DNA from: CBDCLY01 sp965218715
Lineage (GTDB): Bacteria > Bacteroidota > Bacteroidia > Flavobacteriales_E > Vicingaceae
NCBI GenBank assembly: GCA_965218715.1
Contig: CBDCLY010000001.1
Location: 1-64,000 of the forward strand
Length of the DNA stretch: 64,000 nucleotides
Direction of reading: 5' to 3'
Notes under the pieces: model-generated
Databases searched by the model: none
What the model was told of the DNA's origin: nothing
What the model saw: only the letters and a program-made list of their open reading frames with translations
Program-made: the position numbers and the translations under genes
In this document: piece after piece, positions 1 through 7,123 of the stretch
Layout of the letters: each line of letters begins with the position of its first letter
Position numbering within the stretch: position 1 is the first letter of the stretch

Positions 1-933
1 ATTGATTCCCATGTTTAATTATTGCATGATAGATGTATACATCATCTGCTGCAAAACTACCATCCGGCATTAAGCCTTCCCAATAACCATAGAGACCTCT
101 CCATTCGTGGATCAATTTGCCTGTCTTGTTAAAAATCTTCACTTCAATCTGTTCAAGGTTTTCTCCTTCAATATTGAATATGTCATTGACTCCATCTCCA
201 TTAGGGGTAAATACATTCGGAATAAGCAAATTCATTTCTTCCTGAATCGTTTGAGGTGAGTCTGAAATAGCACTTGTCTCATTACTTGTTTCATTCTCAG
301 CTTCTGAATCTTCACTTGTATTAGTAATTGTAGGAGCAATAGAAGTCGCATTTTCTGCACCATGCGCTTTGATGATATCATCAATGCTTTCTTGCTGAAC
401 TGCGGCTGCAGCTTACAATGTCTTTGATAATTGCCTCGGTCCTGTAGATCTTTTCGCTCGAGATAAATCTTAATTCATCATGCTACTACAGTTGAACTAT
501 TTATATTGTTAGAAGCAGGACTTGTCTTAGAAGCTTCTTCTTCTAACTTAGAAGCTTCTATTGTCTTTGGTATCACTTACCTGACCTGAAGAACTTGATT
601 GATCCTGTCTTCTTGAATCAAAGTTAATGATCAATATTTGTATCTTTTTGAATTCGCTCAACACTTTCAGCAATTTCGGTATCTGCCATTTGATAAATAA
701 ACAAAACCAGCTATTCCAATAATTGATATTGCAACAATTCCAATGGCTATTTTTCCAAGCCCTAATCCTGAACCGGATATACTGCTTGCACTAGCTTGCC
801 CTCCAATTGCGGCATTTGCTGCCATTTTGCTTTGGATAGCCGACCATGCATTTGCTCCAGGATCGGCTTCAAAATTTTTGAATCCATCTTGGAATACTTG
901 TTCTATGTTACTATTTGGCTTCATTGAGCTCAT
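1..933 (-). pseudogene. Membrane-anchored protein with T9SS type B (CHU_C) C-terminal domain, frame-disrupted and cut by window edge
   Basis: The intact N-terminal part (667-933, 88 codons) reads a short cytoplasmic region (FEADPGANAWSAI, resembling the 'F..DPP..VW..I' start of many Bacteroidota sigma-linked membrane proteins) and one membrane helix (IAIGIVAISIIGIAGFVYL). Frame is then lost. Good protein sequence continues in shifting frames: MADTEIAESVERIQKDTN, then a Ser/Glu/Lys-rich linker containing EASKLEEEASK, then about 415 down to 1 in one frame. That last part contains IPNVFTPNGDGVND and IFNKTGKLIHEW, the hallmark of gliding-associated / T9SS type B sorting domains. At least five frame changes fall between about 415 and 690. 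The start codon overlaps the sigma factor stop (ATGA), so the two genes are translationally coupled. There is no N-terminal signal peptide, so the topology is cytoplasm - membrane - periplasm. Either a decaying gene or a badly sequenced stretch; function is unknown, though an anti-sigma-like role is a reasonable guess from the coupling. Confidence 0.7.
526..559. repeat. Short tandem repeat in linker of broken gene
   Basis: The 13-base unit CTTAGAAGCTTCT occurs at 526-538 and 547-559, a period of 21 bases. On the minus strand it encodes two copies of EASK separated by LEE. It lies inside the frame-disrupted linker, and such repeats can promote slippage or assembly errors. Confidence 0.7.
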
Positions 934-1478
934 ATTTCTAATTCTATTTCTAGTTCTTTAAGTTTTTTCTGAAGTAATGATCTTGCTCTTGAATACTGTG
1001 ATTTTGATGTATTCTCCGAAACATTCAATTGAATGGCAATCTCTTTATGAGAGTATCCCTCAATTGCATACAAGTTAAACACTGTTCTATAGCCCCTCGG
1101 TAATGCTTGAATCAACATTAATAGGTCTTTAACCCTTAGTTCAGATTCTATCAATTGTTGACCTTCTATCTGATATTCAACATCATCAATCGATACATTA
1201 AATCGTTCTGCCTTAGTTTTCCTTAGGTAATCTAATGCAGTGTTTACCATTATTCTTCTAATCCAACCTTCCAAAGAACCAGATCCTGAAAAGGAATCAA
1301 TTTTCTTGAAAACCTTTACAAAACCATCTTGAACAATATCTTGCGCCTCCTCTAATCTGTTTGCATAGCGCATACAAACCCCTGTCATTACCCGTGAATA
1401 CCGGTTAAATAAACAACGTTGAGCATGTTCATCGCTTGCTCTGCATCCTTCCAACATTTCTTCATCACTCATTCCCAA
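930..1478 (-). CDS. ECF-family RNA polymerase sigma-70 factor
   Basis: A 182-residue extracytoplasmic-function sigma factor. Region 2 lies at about residues 20-88 (ANRLEEAQDIVQDGFVKVF, then the -10 recognition helix with EGWIRRIMVNTALDYLRK). Region 4 lies at about 122-175 (LPRGYRTVFNLYAIEGYSHK followed by the helix-turn-helix EIAIQLNVSENTSKSQYSRAR). Length and domain order are normal for the family. The stop overlaps the start of the downstream T9SS-tailed membrane protein by four bases, and this pairing suggests the membrane protein controls the sigma factor. A second Met at position 3 could be the true start. The target regulon cannot be read from the window. Confidence 0.93.
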   Translation of the reverse strand: MGMSDEEMLEGCRASDEHAQRCLFNRYSRVMTGVCMRYANRLEEAQDIVQDGFVKVFKKIDSFSGSGSLEGWIRRIMVNTALDYLRKTKAERFNVSIDDVEYQIEGQQLIESELRVKDLLMLIQALPRGYRTVFNLYAIEGYSHKEIAIQLNVSENTSKSQYSRARSLLQKKLKELEIELEI

Positions 1479-1572
1479 TTGGCAGACTTTGTCAAGATTT
1501 AACTTTTATATAGATGGAATTAAGGATCATATGGTTGCATCCTTTTTAATAAAATACGTTAATATTTTTTTA

Positions 1573-2616
1573 TTATTTGGTCTTTTGCAACGTAAATGAA
1601 AAAACTGAACCTTCACCAATTATGCTTCTTACATTAATCGTTTGTTCATGCGCCTCAATAATGTGCTTTACAATTGCCAAACCTAATCCAGAGCCTCCAT
1701 CTGCTCTTGATCTTCCTTTGTCTATTCTATAAAACCGCTCGAATAATCGAGGTAAATGTTCTGCCTCAATGCCTTTGCCATCATCTTTTACTTCAACTAG
1801 AATATTTTCCCCCATTTCAAAGTAGCGAATCAATACTCTTCCGCCTTCCTTGCCATGATTTATAGAGTTCACAATCAAATTAGTAAAAACTTGGCTTATC
1901 TTTTTAGGGTCGGCATTTACCAAGGAGGGTTTTGTTTCTTTTTCAATTTCCAAAGAAATTTTCTTCTTCTTCGCTCTGTATTCTAAAGATTCTAATACCT
2001 CTTTGCAAAGTGAATTGAGATCAAACTTCTGAATGTTCAATTGAATTCTATTTGATTCTAGTTTAGAGATCTCATCCAAATCATCAACCATATCGATCAT
2101 TCTATTGATTCCCTTTTCTGCTTTTAGAAGAAAATTTCGATTGTTTTTCTGATCTTCCAAGCCACCCTCAAGAAGCGTTAGTATATATCCTTGTATGCTA
2201 AATATGGGTGTTTTTAATTCGTGGGAAACATTTCCTAAAAACTCCCTTCTAAACTTTTCTTGCTCCGTTAGACGTTCAATCTCACTTCTATTATTGCTGT
2301 CCCATTCAATAACCTCTTCTCGTATTTTACCAAAAACATCTTCATTCATATTAATTTGTTTTGGCTCTCTTCTTAATCCAAGGTTGAGATTATGGATGGT
2401 TTTATAGATGACTTTAAATTTATTCTCTACAAGGTATTTTATCCCCCAACTTAATACCAAGTATGAACTGACAAGACTTGAAATAAACAAAATCAAACAA
2501 AATTGAATACTAAACAATTGAAAGTATAAGCTCCATAAGCTTCCAACTAAGCTTAGTGTGAACGAAAGGATTAGCGCCAATCGAATAGAAAGTTCTCTTG
2601 GTGTTAGAGTCTTCAT
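1573..2616 (-). CDS. phoR: Sensor histidine kinase, PhoR-like
   Basis: A 347-residue membrane kinase. Two hydrophobic segments lie at about residues 12-32 and 36-58 with almost no periplasmic loop between them. The HisKA domain has FLGNVSHELKTPI with the phospho-accepting His at 132, and the ATPase domain shows an N box (NLIVNSINHG), a G1 box (VKDDGKGIE) and a G2 box (GSGLGLAIVKHI). There is no PAS domain. It starts two bases after the OmpR/PhoB-type regulator, so the pair is one operon. The name PhoR is inferred from sequence style and from the phosphate porin and Na/Pi cotransporter downstream on the chromosome; the short sensor loop agrees with kinases that sense through a transporter or PhoU-like partner. 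Confidence 0.85.
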   Translation of the reverse strand: MKTLTPRELSIRLALILSFTLSLVGSLWSLYFQLFSIQFCLILFISSLVSSYLVLSWGIKYLVENKFKVIYKTIHNLNLGLRREPKQINMNEDVFGKIREEVIEWDSNNRSEIERLTEQEKFRREFLGNVSHELKTPIFSIQGYILTLLEGGLEDQKNNRNFLLKAEKGINRMIDMVDDLDEISKLESNRIQLNIQKFDLNSLCKEVLESLEYRAKKKKISLEIEKETKPSLVNADPKKISQVFTNLIVNSINHGKEGGRVLIRYFEMGENILVEVKDDGKGIEAEHLPRLFERFYRIDKGRSRADGGSGLGLAIVKHIIEAHEQTINVRSIIGEGSVFSFTLQKTK

Positions 2617-2618
2617 CC

Positions 2619-3305
2619 TTAGTTTTTCAGTTTTACTTTGTAACCTACCCCTTTTACTGTTTTAATCATATCCTCGCCTAGTTTTTCCCTTAGTTTTCGA
2701 ATATGAACATCAATGGTTCGCTCTCCAACTATAACATCTTCGCCCCAGATGCTCTGCATAATCGTTTCTCTTGTAAAAACAGAACCTGGTTTTTGCATTA
2801 ATAAATCAATGAGTTCAAATTCTTTCTTAGGTAAGGCATATTCCCTCCCATCTTTTTTTACAATGTAACGATCACGGAGGATGGATAATCCATGAATTTC
2901 ATTGCTTTCAACAGTATTGCCTGCTCTTCTTCTTAAAGTGGCATTTACTTTACTAATCAAAACTCTTGGTCTAACTGGTTTAGTTATATAATCATCTGCA
3001 CCAGCATCGAAGCCTGCGATTTGGGAATAATCTTCTCCTCTGGCTGAGAGGAAAATTATTATGCAATCTTTTAAACTTTTTATCTCTCTTAATTTAAGAC
3101 AAGTTTCCATGCCATCCATTTCTGGCATCATTACATCTAAAATGATTAATGAGGGCTTTTGTTTCTCTGCAATTTCTATGGCTTCCTTACCAGATTCAGA
3201 AGTATAAACCTTATATCCTTCTTTTTCTAAATTGTAAGCAATGATTTCCAAGATATCTGGTTCATCATCAACAAGTAGGATTTTTACTTTTTTAGAAGAG
3301 TTCAT
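2619..3305 (-). CDS. phoB: Response regulator of the OmpR/PhoB family
   Basis: A 228-residue two-domain regulator. The receiver domain (about 6-122) has the acidic pair D13/D14, the phospho-accepting D57 in LIILDVMMPEMDG, and the conserved Lys in DYITKPV. The C-terminal winged helix (about 130-226) has the OmpR/PhoB pattern LPKKEFELIDLLMQKPGSVFTRE, then RTIDVHIRKLREKLGE and VKGVGYK at the end. It is the first gene of the operon with the histidine kinase. PhoB/PhoP-type regulators bind direct repeats of 11-base period, and such repeats are present upstream of the Na/Pi cotransporter at 6946-7066. Regulation of those genes by this protein is inference. Confidence 0.88.
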   Translation of the reverse strand: MNSSKKVKILLVDDEPDILEIIAYNLEKEGYKVYTSESGKEAIEIAEKQKPSLIILDVMMPEMDGMETCLKLREIKSLKDCIIIFLSARGEDYSQIAGFDAGADDYITKPVRPRVLISKVNATLRRRAGNTVESNEIHGLSILRDRYIVKKDGREYALPKKEFELIDLLMQKPGSVFTRETIMQSIWGEDVIVGERTIDVHIRKLREKLGEDMIKTVKGVGYKVKLKN

Positions 3306-3350
3306 TTTTTCATCTGAATTAACCAGTTTAAAGTAAAAGTAGTAGATAAA

Positions 3351-3397
3351 AAGCGACTAACAAAAAATTAAAAGTCCTGGAATGAATGATAAGCGAC
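3351..3397. repeat. Direct repeat AAGCGAC between phoB and arsM
   Basis: AAGCGAC occurs at 3351-3357 and 3391-3397, exactly 40 bases apart, each preceded by a GATAA-like stretch. It lies in the 160-base divergent intergenic region. It could be a paired operator, but seven bases twice in A+T-rich DNA is weak evidence. Confidence 0.3.
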
Positions 3398-3446
3398 GAA
3401 TTCCAAATTAAATTCTAATAAAGGCCATTATCTAATCACGCCCTTG

Positions 3447-3454
3447 TACATTTG
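3447..3454 (+). promoter_or_regulatory. -7 promoter element of arsM
   Basis: TACATTTG matches the Bacteroidota -7 consensus TAnnTTTG. It lies 20 bases before the preferred arsM start (3475). I see no clear -33 TTG at the expected distance, so the promoter may need an activator. Confidence 0.5.
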
Positions 3455-3474
3455 TTAAAACTCCAATGCTATTT

Positions 3475-4443
3475 ATGAGCTATTTAGAGACTACGCACGA
3501 TGTTTACAAAGAGGCCGCTTTAACCCCAGATGTTGGGCTTTGCTGCACAACTAATCCTATTTGGGAATTACCAGGATTAAAAATTCCAAGTATCATGCAA
3601 CAAATGAATTACGGCTGCGGAAGTACTGTTCATGCAAGAGATTTAGTGAATAATCCCAAAGTTCTGTATGTTGGTGTAGGAGGGGGAATGGAATTGTTAC
3701 AATTCTCTTATTTCTCTCGCCAAAATGGAGGAGTGATTGGTTTAGATGTAGTTGATGAGATGTTAGAAGCTTCAGCTAAAAACTTCATCATTGCCGAAGA
3801 AGAAAACCCTTGGTTCAAGAAAGAATTCGTTGATCTTAGAAAGGGAGATGCATTGCAATTGCCTGTTTCTGATAATAGCATAGACGTTGCTGCACAAAAT
3901 TGTTTGTTCAATATTTTTAAGCAAGCTGAGTTGAAAAAGGCAATTGAAGAAATGCACCGAGTATTAAAACCTCATGGCAGGTTGGTCATGAGCGACCCTA
4001 CTTGTGAGCAGCCTATGAATGACAAGCTTCGTAATGATGAAAGATTAAGAGCTTTGTGTTTAAGTGGAAGCATTCCTATTAATGAATATGTAAAGATGTT
4101 AACAGATGCTGGATTTGGAACCATAGAAATAAGGGCTAGAAAACCCTATCGAGTTTTGGATCCGAAAAATTACGACACAGAAGAATTGATCTACATCGAA
4201 TCAATTGAAGTGGCGGCAATTAAGGATCCTATGCCGAAAGATGGCCCCTGTGTTTTCACTGGTAAGGCAGCAATTTACTTTGGAGAGGAAGATTATTTTG
4301 ATGATGATGCGGGTCATGTCCTACTTAAAAACCAACCATTGGCCATATGCGACAAAACGGCGAATGCAATTTCAAATTTAGCAAGAGAAGACATTTACAT
4401 TAGTGAATCAACTTTTCATTACGATGGCGGTGGTTGCTGCTAA
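3475..4443 (+). CDS. arsM: Arsenosugar-type arsenite S-adenosylmethionine methyltransferase ArsM
   Basis: A 322-residue SAM-dependent methyltransferase. It resembles the ArsM family that methylates arsenite as the first step of arsenosugar biosynthesis, as recalled from cyanobacterial members: MSYLETT at the start, C23/C24 in VGLCCTTNPIW, C48 in MNYGCGSTVHARDL, SAM motif I at VLYVGVGGGMELLQF, NCLFNIF, and a C-terminal GGGCC. The Cys residues are the likely As(III) ligands. An upstream in-frame ATG at 3466 exists, but the family starts at MSYLE and the -7 element ends at 3454. The partner radical-SAM enzyme (ArsS) is not in this window. Sitting beside phosphate genes makes sense because arsenate enters through phosphate transporters. 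Confidence 0.85.
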   Translation: MSYLETTHDVYKEAALTPDVGLCCTTNPIWELPGLKIPSIMQQMNYGCGSTVHARDLVNNPKVLYVGVGGGMELLQFSYFSRQNGGVIGLDVVDEMLEASAKNFIIAEEENPWFKKEFVDLRKGDALQLPVSDNSIDVAAQNCLFNIFKQAELKKAIEEMHRVLKPHGRLVMSDPTCEQPMNDKLRNDERLRALCLSGSIPINEYVKMLTDAGFGTIEIRARKPYRVLDPKNYDTEELIYIESIEVAAIKDPMPKDGPCVFTGKAAIYFGEEDYFDDDAGHVLLKNQPLAICDKTANAISNLAREDIYISESTFHYDGGGCC

Positions 4444-4447
4444 GCGA

Positions 4448-5563
4448 TTAGATAAGGTGCAATAAATAACCCAATAATGAAGCGCCAATAACAATTAAGG
4501 CTGAATTTAATTTCTTAAAATAAAAAACTACAATCAAACTAATTGTGGCAATTAAGGTACTTTGCCAATTCGTTATGGTTTCTTTTCCCATTTCCAAACA
4601 AACGACAATGATCACCGCAACAGCTGCAACATTTACGGCATCTAAAAAGGCGGAGATGTATTTCGACTTCCTGATTTTTGGCATCAAGGGATTGAGTATG
4701 CTAACGAAGATGAAAGAGGGAAGAAATATTCCAATACTGGCAGCAAGAGCACCCCAAAACCCATTCAACTGATAGCCAATAAAAGTGGCTGTTGATAAAA
4801 CCGGACCAGGTGTAAACTGGCCAACAGCTACAGCATCAATTAATTCCTGTCTAGTGAGCAAACCAGTGCTAACCAATTCTGCATCTAAGAAAGCGAATAG
4901 GACATACCCTCCTCCATAAAGTAAAGAACCAACTTTTAAGAAAATCAATAAGATCTTTAAATTTTCCATGTTCAGAAAACCTAAACTGGCCATTCCAAAT
5001 GGAAAAACCCCATTCACCTGGTTGCTCCTATTTTGAATTAAAAACAATATCAAACCCAAAAGTCCACAAGCAAAAAGCGCAATTATTTCATGCAGTCCAA
5101 AAAGACAAGCAATGATCACCAAGAGGCCTAAAATTCCAAGTTGTGTAGACTTTAATGCCTTTTTACCCAATCGAAAAACGGTAGAAATGATTATTGCAAT
5201 TACAGCTGGTTTAATGCCATAGATAAAAGGTTCAACATGGGGCAAAGCGCCATACTCTTTATACAAATAGGCAAACAATAGCGTAATGGCAACTGCTGGA
5301 AATATGAATGAAATTCCTGCAACAAAAAGTCCTTTAATTCCTCCTCTTTCATGACCGCAATGCATCGTCATTTCTGTTGAGTTGGGACCAGGAATTAAGT
5401 TAGTAGCGCCGATTAAATCAAGGAAGTGATCTTCTTTTACCCACTTTCTCTTTTTTACAACCTCATCTTCCATCATCGCAATGTGTGCCGCTGGGCCTCC
5501 AAATGCAGTGCTTCCTAATTTAAAAAAGAGCTTTGCAATTTCTTTCAAATTCGATTTAGCCAT
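4448..5563 (-). CDS. chrA: ChrA-family chromate/anion transporter
   Basis: A 371-residue integral membrane protein made of two homologous CHR halves. The first has FFKLGSTAFGGPAAHIAMM and NLIPGPNSTEM (about 11-65); the second has FLKVGSLLYGGGYVLFAFL and AVGQFTPGPVLSTATF (about 208-265). These FGGP / PGP motifs define the family. The family is named for chromate efflux, but the natural substrate here could be another oxyanion, which would suit the arsenate/phosphate neighbourhood. It is convergent with arsM, four bases apart, and has no obvious partner in its own transcript. Confidence 0.87.
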   Translation of the reverse strand: MAKSNLKEIAKLFFKLGSTAFGGPAAHIAMMEDEVVKKRKWVKEDHFLDLIGATNLIPGPNSTEMTMHCGHERGGIKGLFVAGISFIFPAVAITLLFAYLYKEYGALPHVEPFIYGIKPAVIAIIISTVFRLGKKALKSTQLGILGLLVIIACLFGLHEIIALFACGLLGLILFLIQNRSNQVNGVFPFGMASLGFLNMENLKILLIFLKVGSLLYGGGYVLFAFLDAELVSTGLLTRQELIDAVAVGQFTPGPVLSTATFIGYQLNGFWGALAASIGIFLPSFIFVSILNPLMPKIRKSKYISAFLDAVNVAAVAVIIVVCLEMGKETITNWQSTLIATISLIVVFYFKKLNSALIVIGASLLGYLLHLI

Positions 5564-5651
5564 GTTGTTTTTTCAAAAATAAAAAAGACCGAATATTTCA
5601 TTGCCTTTTTTGTGTTAATTCTATATTAAAAATTCTATTCTTCCCATTTGA

Positions 5652-6851
5652 TTAAAAATGAAGATCAATCTGAATTCGGTACATCAAATTGTCATCCTTG
5701 TTCTTCTCAGTAGTATAACTCACATCACTTTGAACCTTCAATTTATGCCCTACAAAATACCTTGATCCACCCAAAGTGTATTGCGTTTTGTTCTCTTTAT
5801 TTAATTCAGCATCAGGCATGATGCTAGTATATCTTCCTGCAATTTCCCAATTGCTTTTAAATAGGTAACCTAGTTGCCCATTAAAACCTGAGCCAGCGTT
5901 TACACTTACGCCAGTTAATGAGCCGTCAGAGTTTTTAGCAAAAACTTCCTCGGCTCGCTTGTCAGCAAACTCAGCCATAATTGATAAACCTTGGTATTTC
6001 AACATCATGTCAATAAAAAGGGTATTGATGTCTGTTTCAAAATATCCTACATCATTGTACATGAAGGATTTTGTGTTTCCATTTTTTCTTACAGCCCTGT
6101 CATGAAGATCATATGTGGCCGCAATCGAAAGTTTTACAGACTCTTCTCTTTGAATGGAAGCACCAACATAGTCTCCTTTTTTAGAAAATTCTCCGAAAGG
6201 CAACAATTCAACTCTTGCTGTGTAATCGTAACCGCCTAAATTTCCAATGGTAATGTTTCTACCCTCTCCTTGGGATAGCGCTAAGATTTCTCGAACAATA
6301 AATTGCTCACCTAGCCTGAAATGGTGTCTCAATTGAATTCCCATATCTCGGTCAATATTGTAAACGCTATTTACCAAAGAGCGATCAACAAATTGAAGGT
6401 TAGCCGAAGAAATTACTCGTTCTCTATTTCCCGGTAACTTAGTTTGACCAGCCCATAGGCTAAAGTTGCCAGCAAAATTCCATTTTAAAACAGCATCTAA
6501 TATTGTTCTTGGTGCATTACTGGTTTCTACTGATGGCGATGATTGGTCTCTATTTGAAAGACCTAGTTCTGCCTTATAAGTCAATTTAGGGGAGTAAATA
6601 AATCCGCCAAATTTTAAACGTGACCTTCTGATCAAAAAGTTAGATTCACCCCCTTGAGGCCCATCGTCTTCATTGATATTTACATCTCCTACGAATAAGG
6701 TTTGAAAACGGAAACCAAACTTCATGCTCCAGCTAGAGTCTACTGCTATTACATTGTATAGCCCCTTCCCAAATTTTATGTCAACAGGAGTCTGAGCCTG
6801 AATGGTGTTAATGCCAAAAATTGTTAGTAGAATTAAAATTATTTTCTTCAT
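5652..6851 (-). CDS. Outer-membrane porin of the phosphate-selective OprO/OprP type
   Basis: A 399-residue beta-barrel. The signal peptide is at about 1-19 (ending INTIQAQ). The mature protein has the family pattern: FGFRFQTLFVGDVN, NFLIRRSRLKFGGFIYSP, TYKAELGLSNRD, FSLWAGQTKLPGNRERV, GIQLRH, and a terminal strand ending in Phe (YRIQIDLHF). The RRSRLKFGG stretch and alternating aromatic strands are typical of Porin O/P. It is divergent from the Na/Pi cotransporter, and the shared 270-base region holds TTAACA direct repeats, so phosphate-starvation control is likely. The probable function is passive entry of phosphate or other anions across the outer membrane. Confidence 0.85.
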   Translation of the reverse strand: MKKIILILLTIFGINTIQAQTPVDIKFGKGLYNVIAVDSSWSMKFGFRFQTLFVGDVNINEDDGPQGGESNFLIRRSRLKFGGFIYSPKLTYKAELGLSNRDQSSPSVETSNAPRTILDAVLKWNFAGNFSLWAGQTKLPGNRERVISSANLQFVDRSLVNSVYNIDRDMGIQLRHHFRLGEQFIVREILALSQGEGRNITIGNLGGYDYTARVELLPFGEFSKKGDYVGASIQREESVKLSIAATYDLHDRAVRKNGNTKSFMYNDVGYFETDINTLFIDMMLKYQGLSIMAEFADKRAEEVFAKNSDGSLTGVSVNAGSGFNGQLGYLFKSNWEIAGRYTSIMPDAELNKENKTQYTLGGSRYFVGHKLKVQSDVSYTTEKNKDDNLMYRIQIDLHF

Positions 6852-6945
6852 GATTTAATTAATTGTCAAAACTGTGTTAGTTAATCTTTAATTTTTGAGG
6901 CAAAGATGCTTGATTATTAAGGTTTATCTAATTGTTTTTACTAGA

Positions 6946-6966
6946 GTTAACGATATCTTAACATTG
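6946..6966 (+). promoter_or_regulatory. Pho-box-like direct repeat, distal copy
   Basis: TTAAC at 6947 is repeated 11 bases later as TTAACATTG at 6958-6966. The block 6947-6966 reappears exactly 100 bases downstream (7047-7066) with three mismatches in 20. Direct repeats of TTAACA with 11-base period resemble the PhoP boxes of Bacillus. GTTAAC is palindromic and the opposite strand also reads TTAA repeats 11 bases apart, so this copy could serve the divergent porin as well. Confidence 0.5.
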
Positions 6967-7046
6967 AACATCTCGCATATTCAAGGCCCTTAATGGATGT
7001 AATGAGTTGATGTCCTTAACTTTTGTAAAGTAAATGCTCTTGAGAT

Positions 7047-7066
7047 TTAACAATTCCTTAACATTG
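7047..7066 (+). promoter_or_regulatory. Pho-box-like direct repeat, proximal copy
   Basis: TTAACA at 7047-7052 and TTAACA at 7058-7063, again 11 bases apart. It ends about 30 bases before the -7 element of the Na/Pi cotransporter (7095-7102), the usual place for an activating response-regulator site. A lone half-site TTAACT lies at 7016-7021. Confidence 0.55.
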
Positions 7067-7094
7067 GGTCAATCGCATTGCTGAAGTTGTGAAC

Positions 7095-7102
7095 TACATT
7101 TG
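7095..7102 (+). promoter_or_regulatory. -7 promoter element of the Na/Pi cotransporter
   Basis: TACATTTG is a perfect TAnnTTTG match, about 22 bases before the ATG at 7124. No well-spaced -33 TTG is present, as expected for an activator-dependent promoter. Confidence 0.55.
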
Positions 7103-7123
7103 TCGCAAAATAAATCTAGAGAA

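Noticed and set aside
743..961. 72-codon open frame on the plus strand
   Set aside because: It is antisense to the sigma factor / membrane protein region and has no recognisable domain or promoter.
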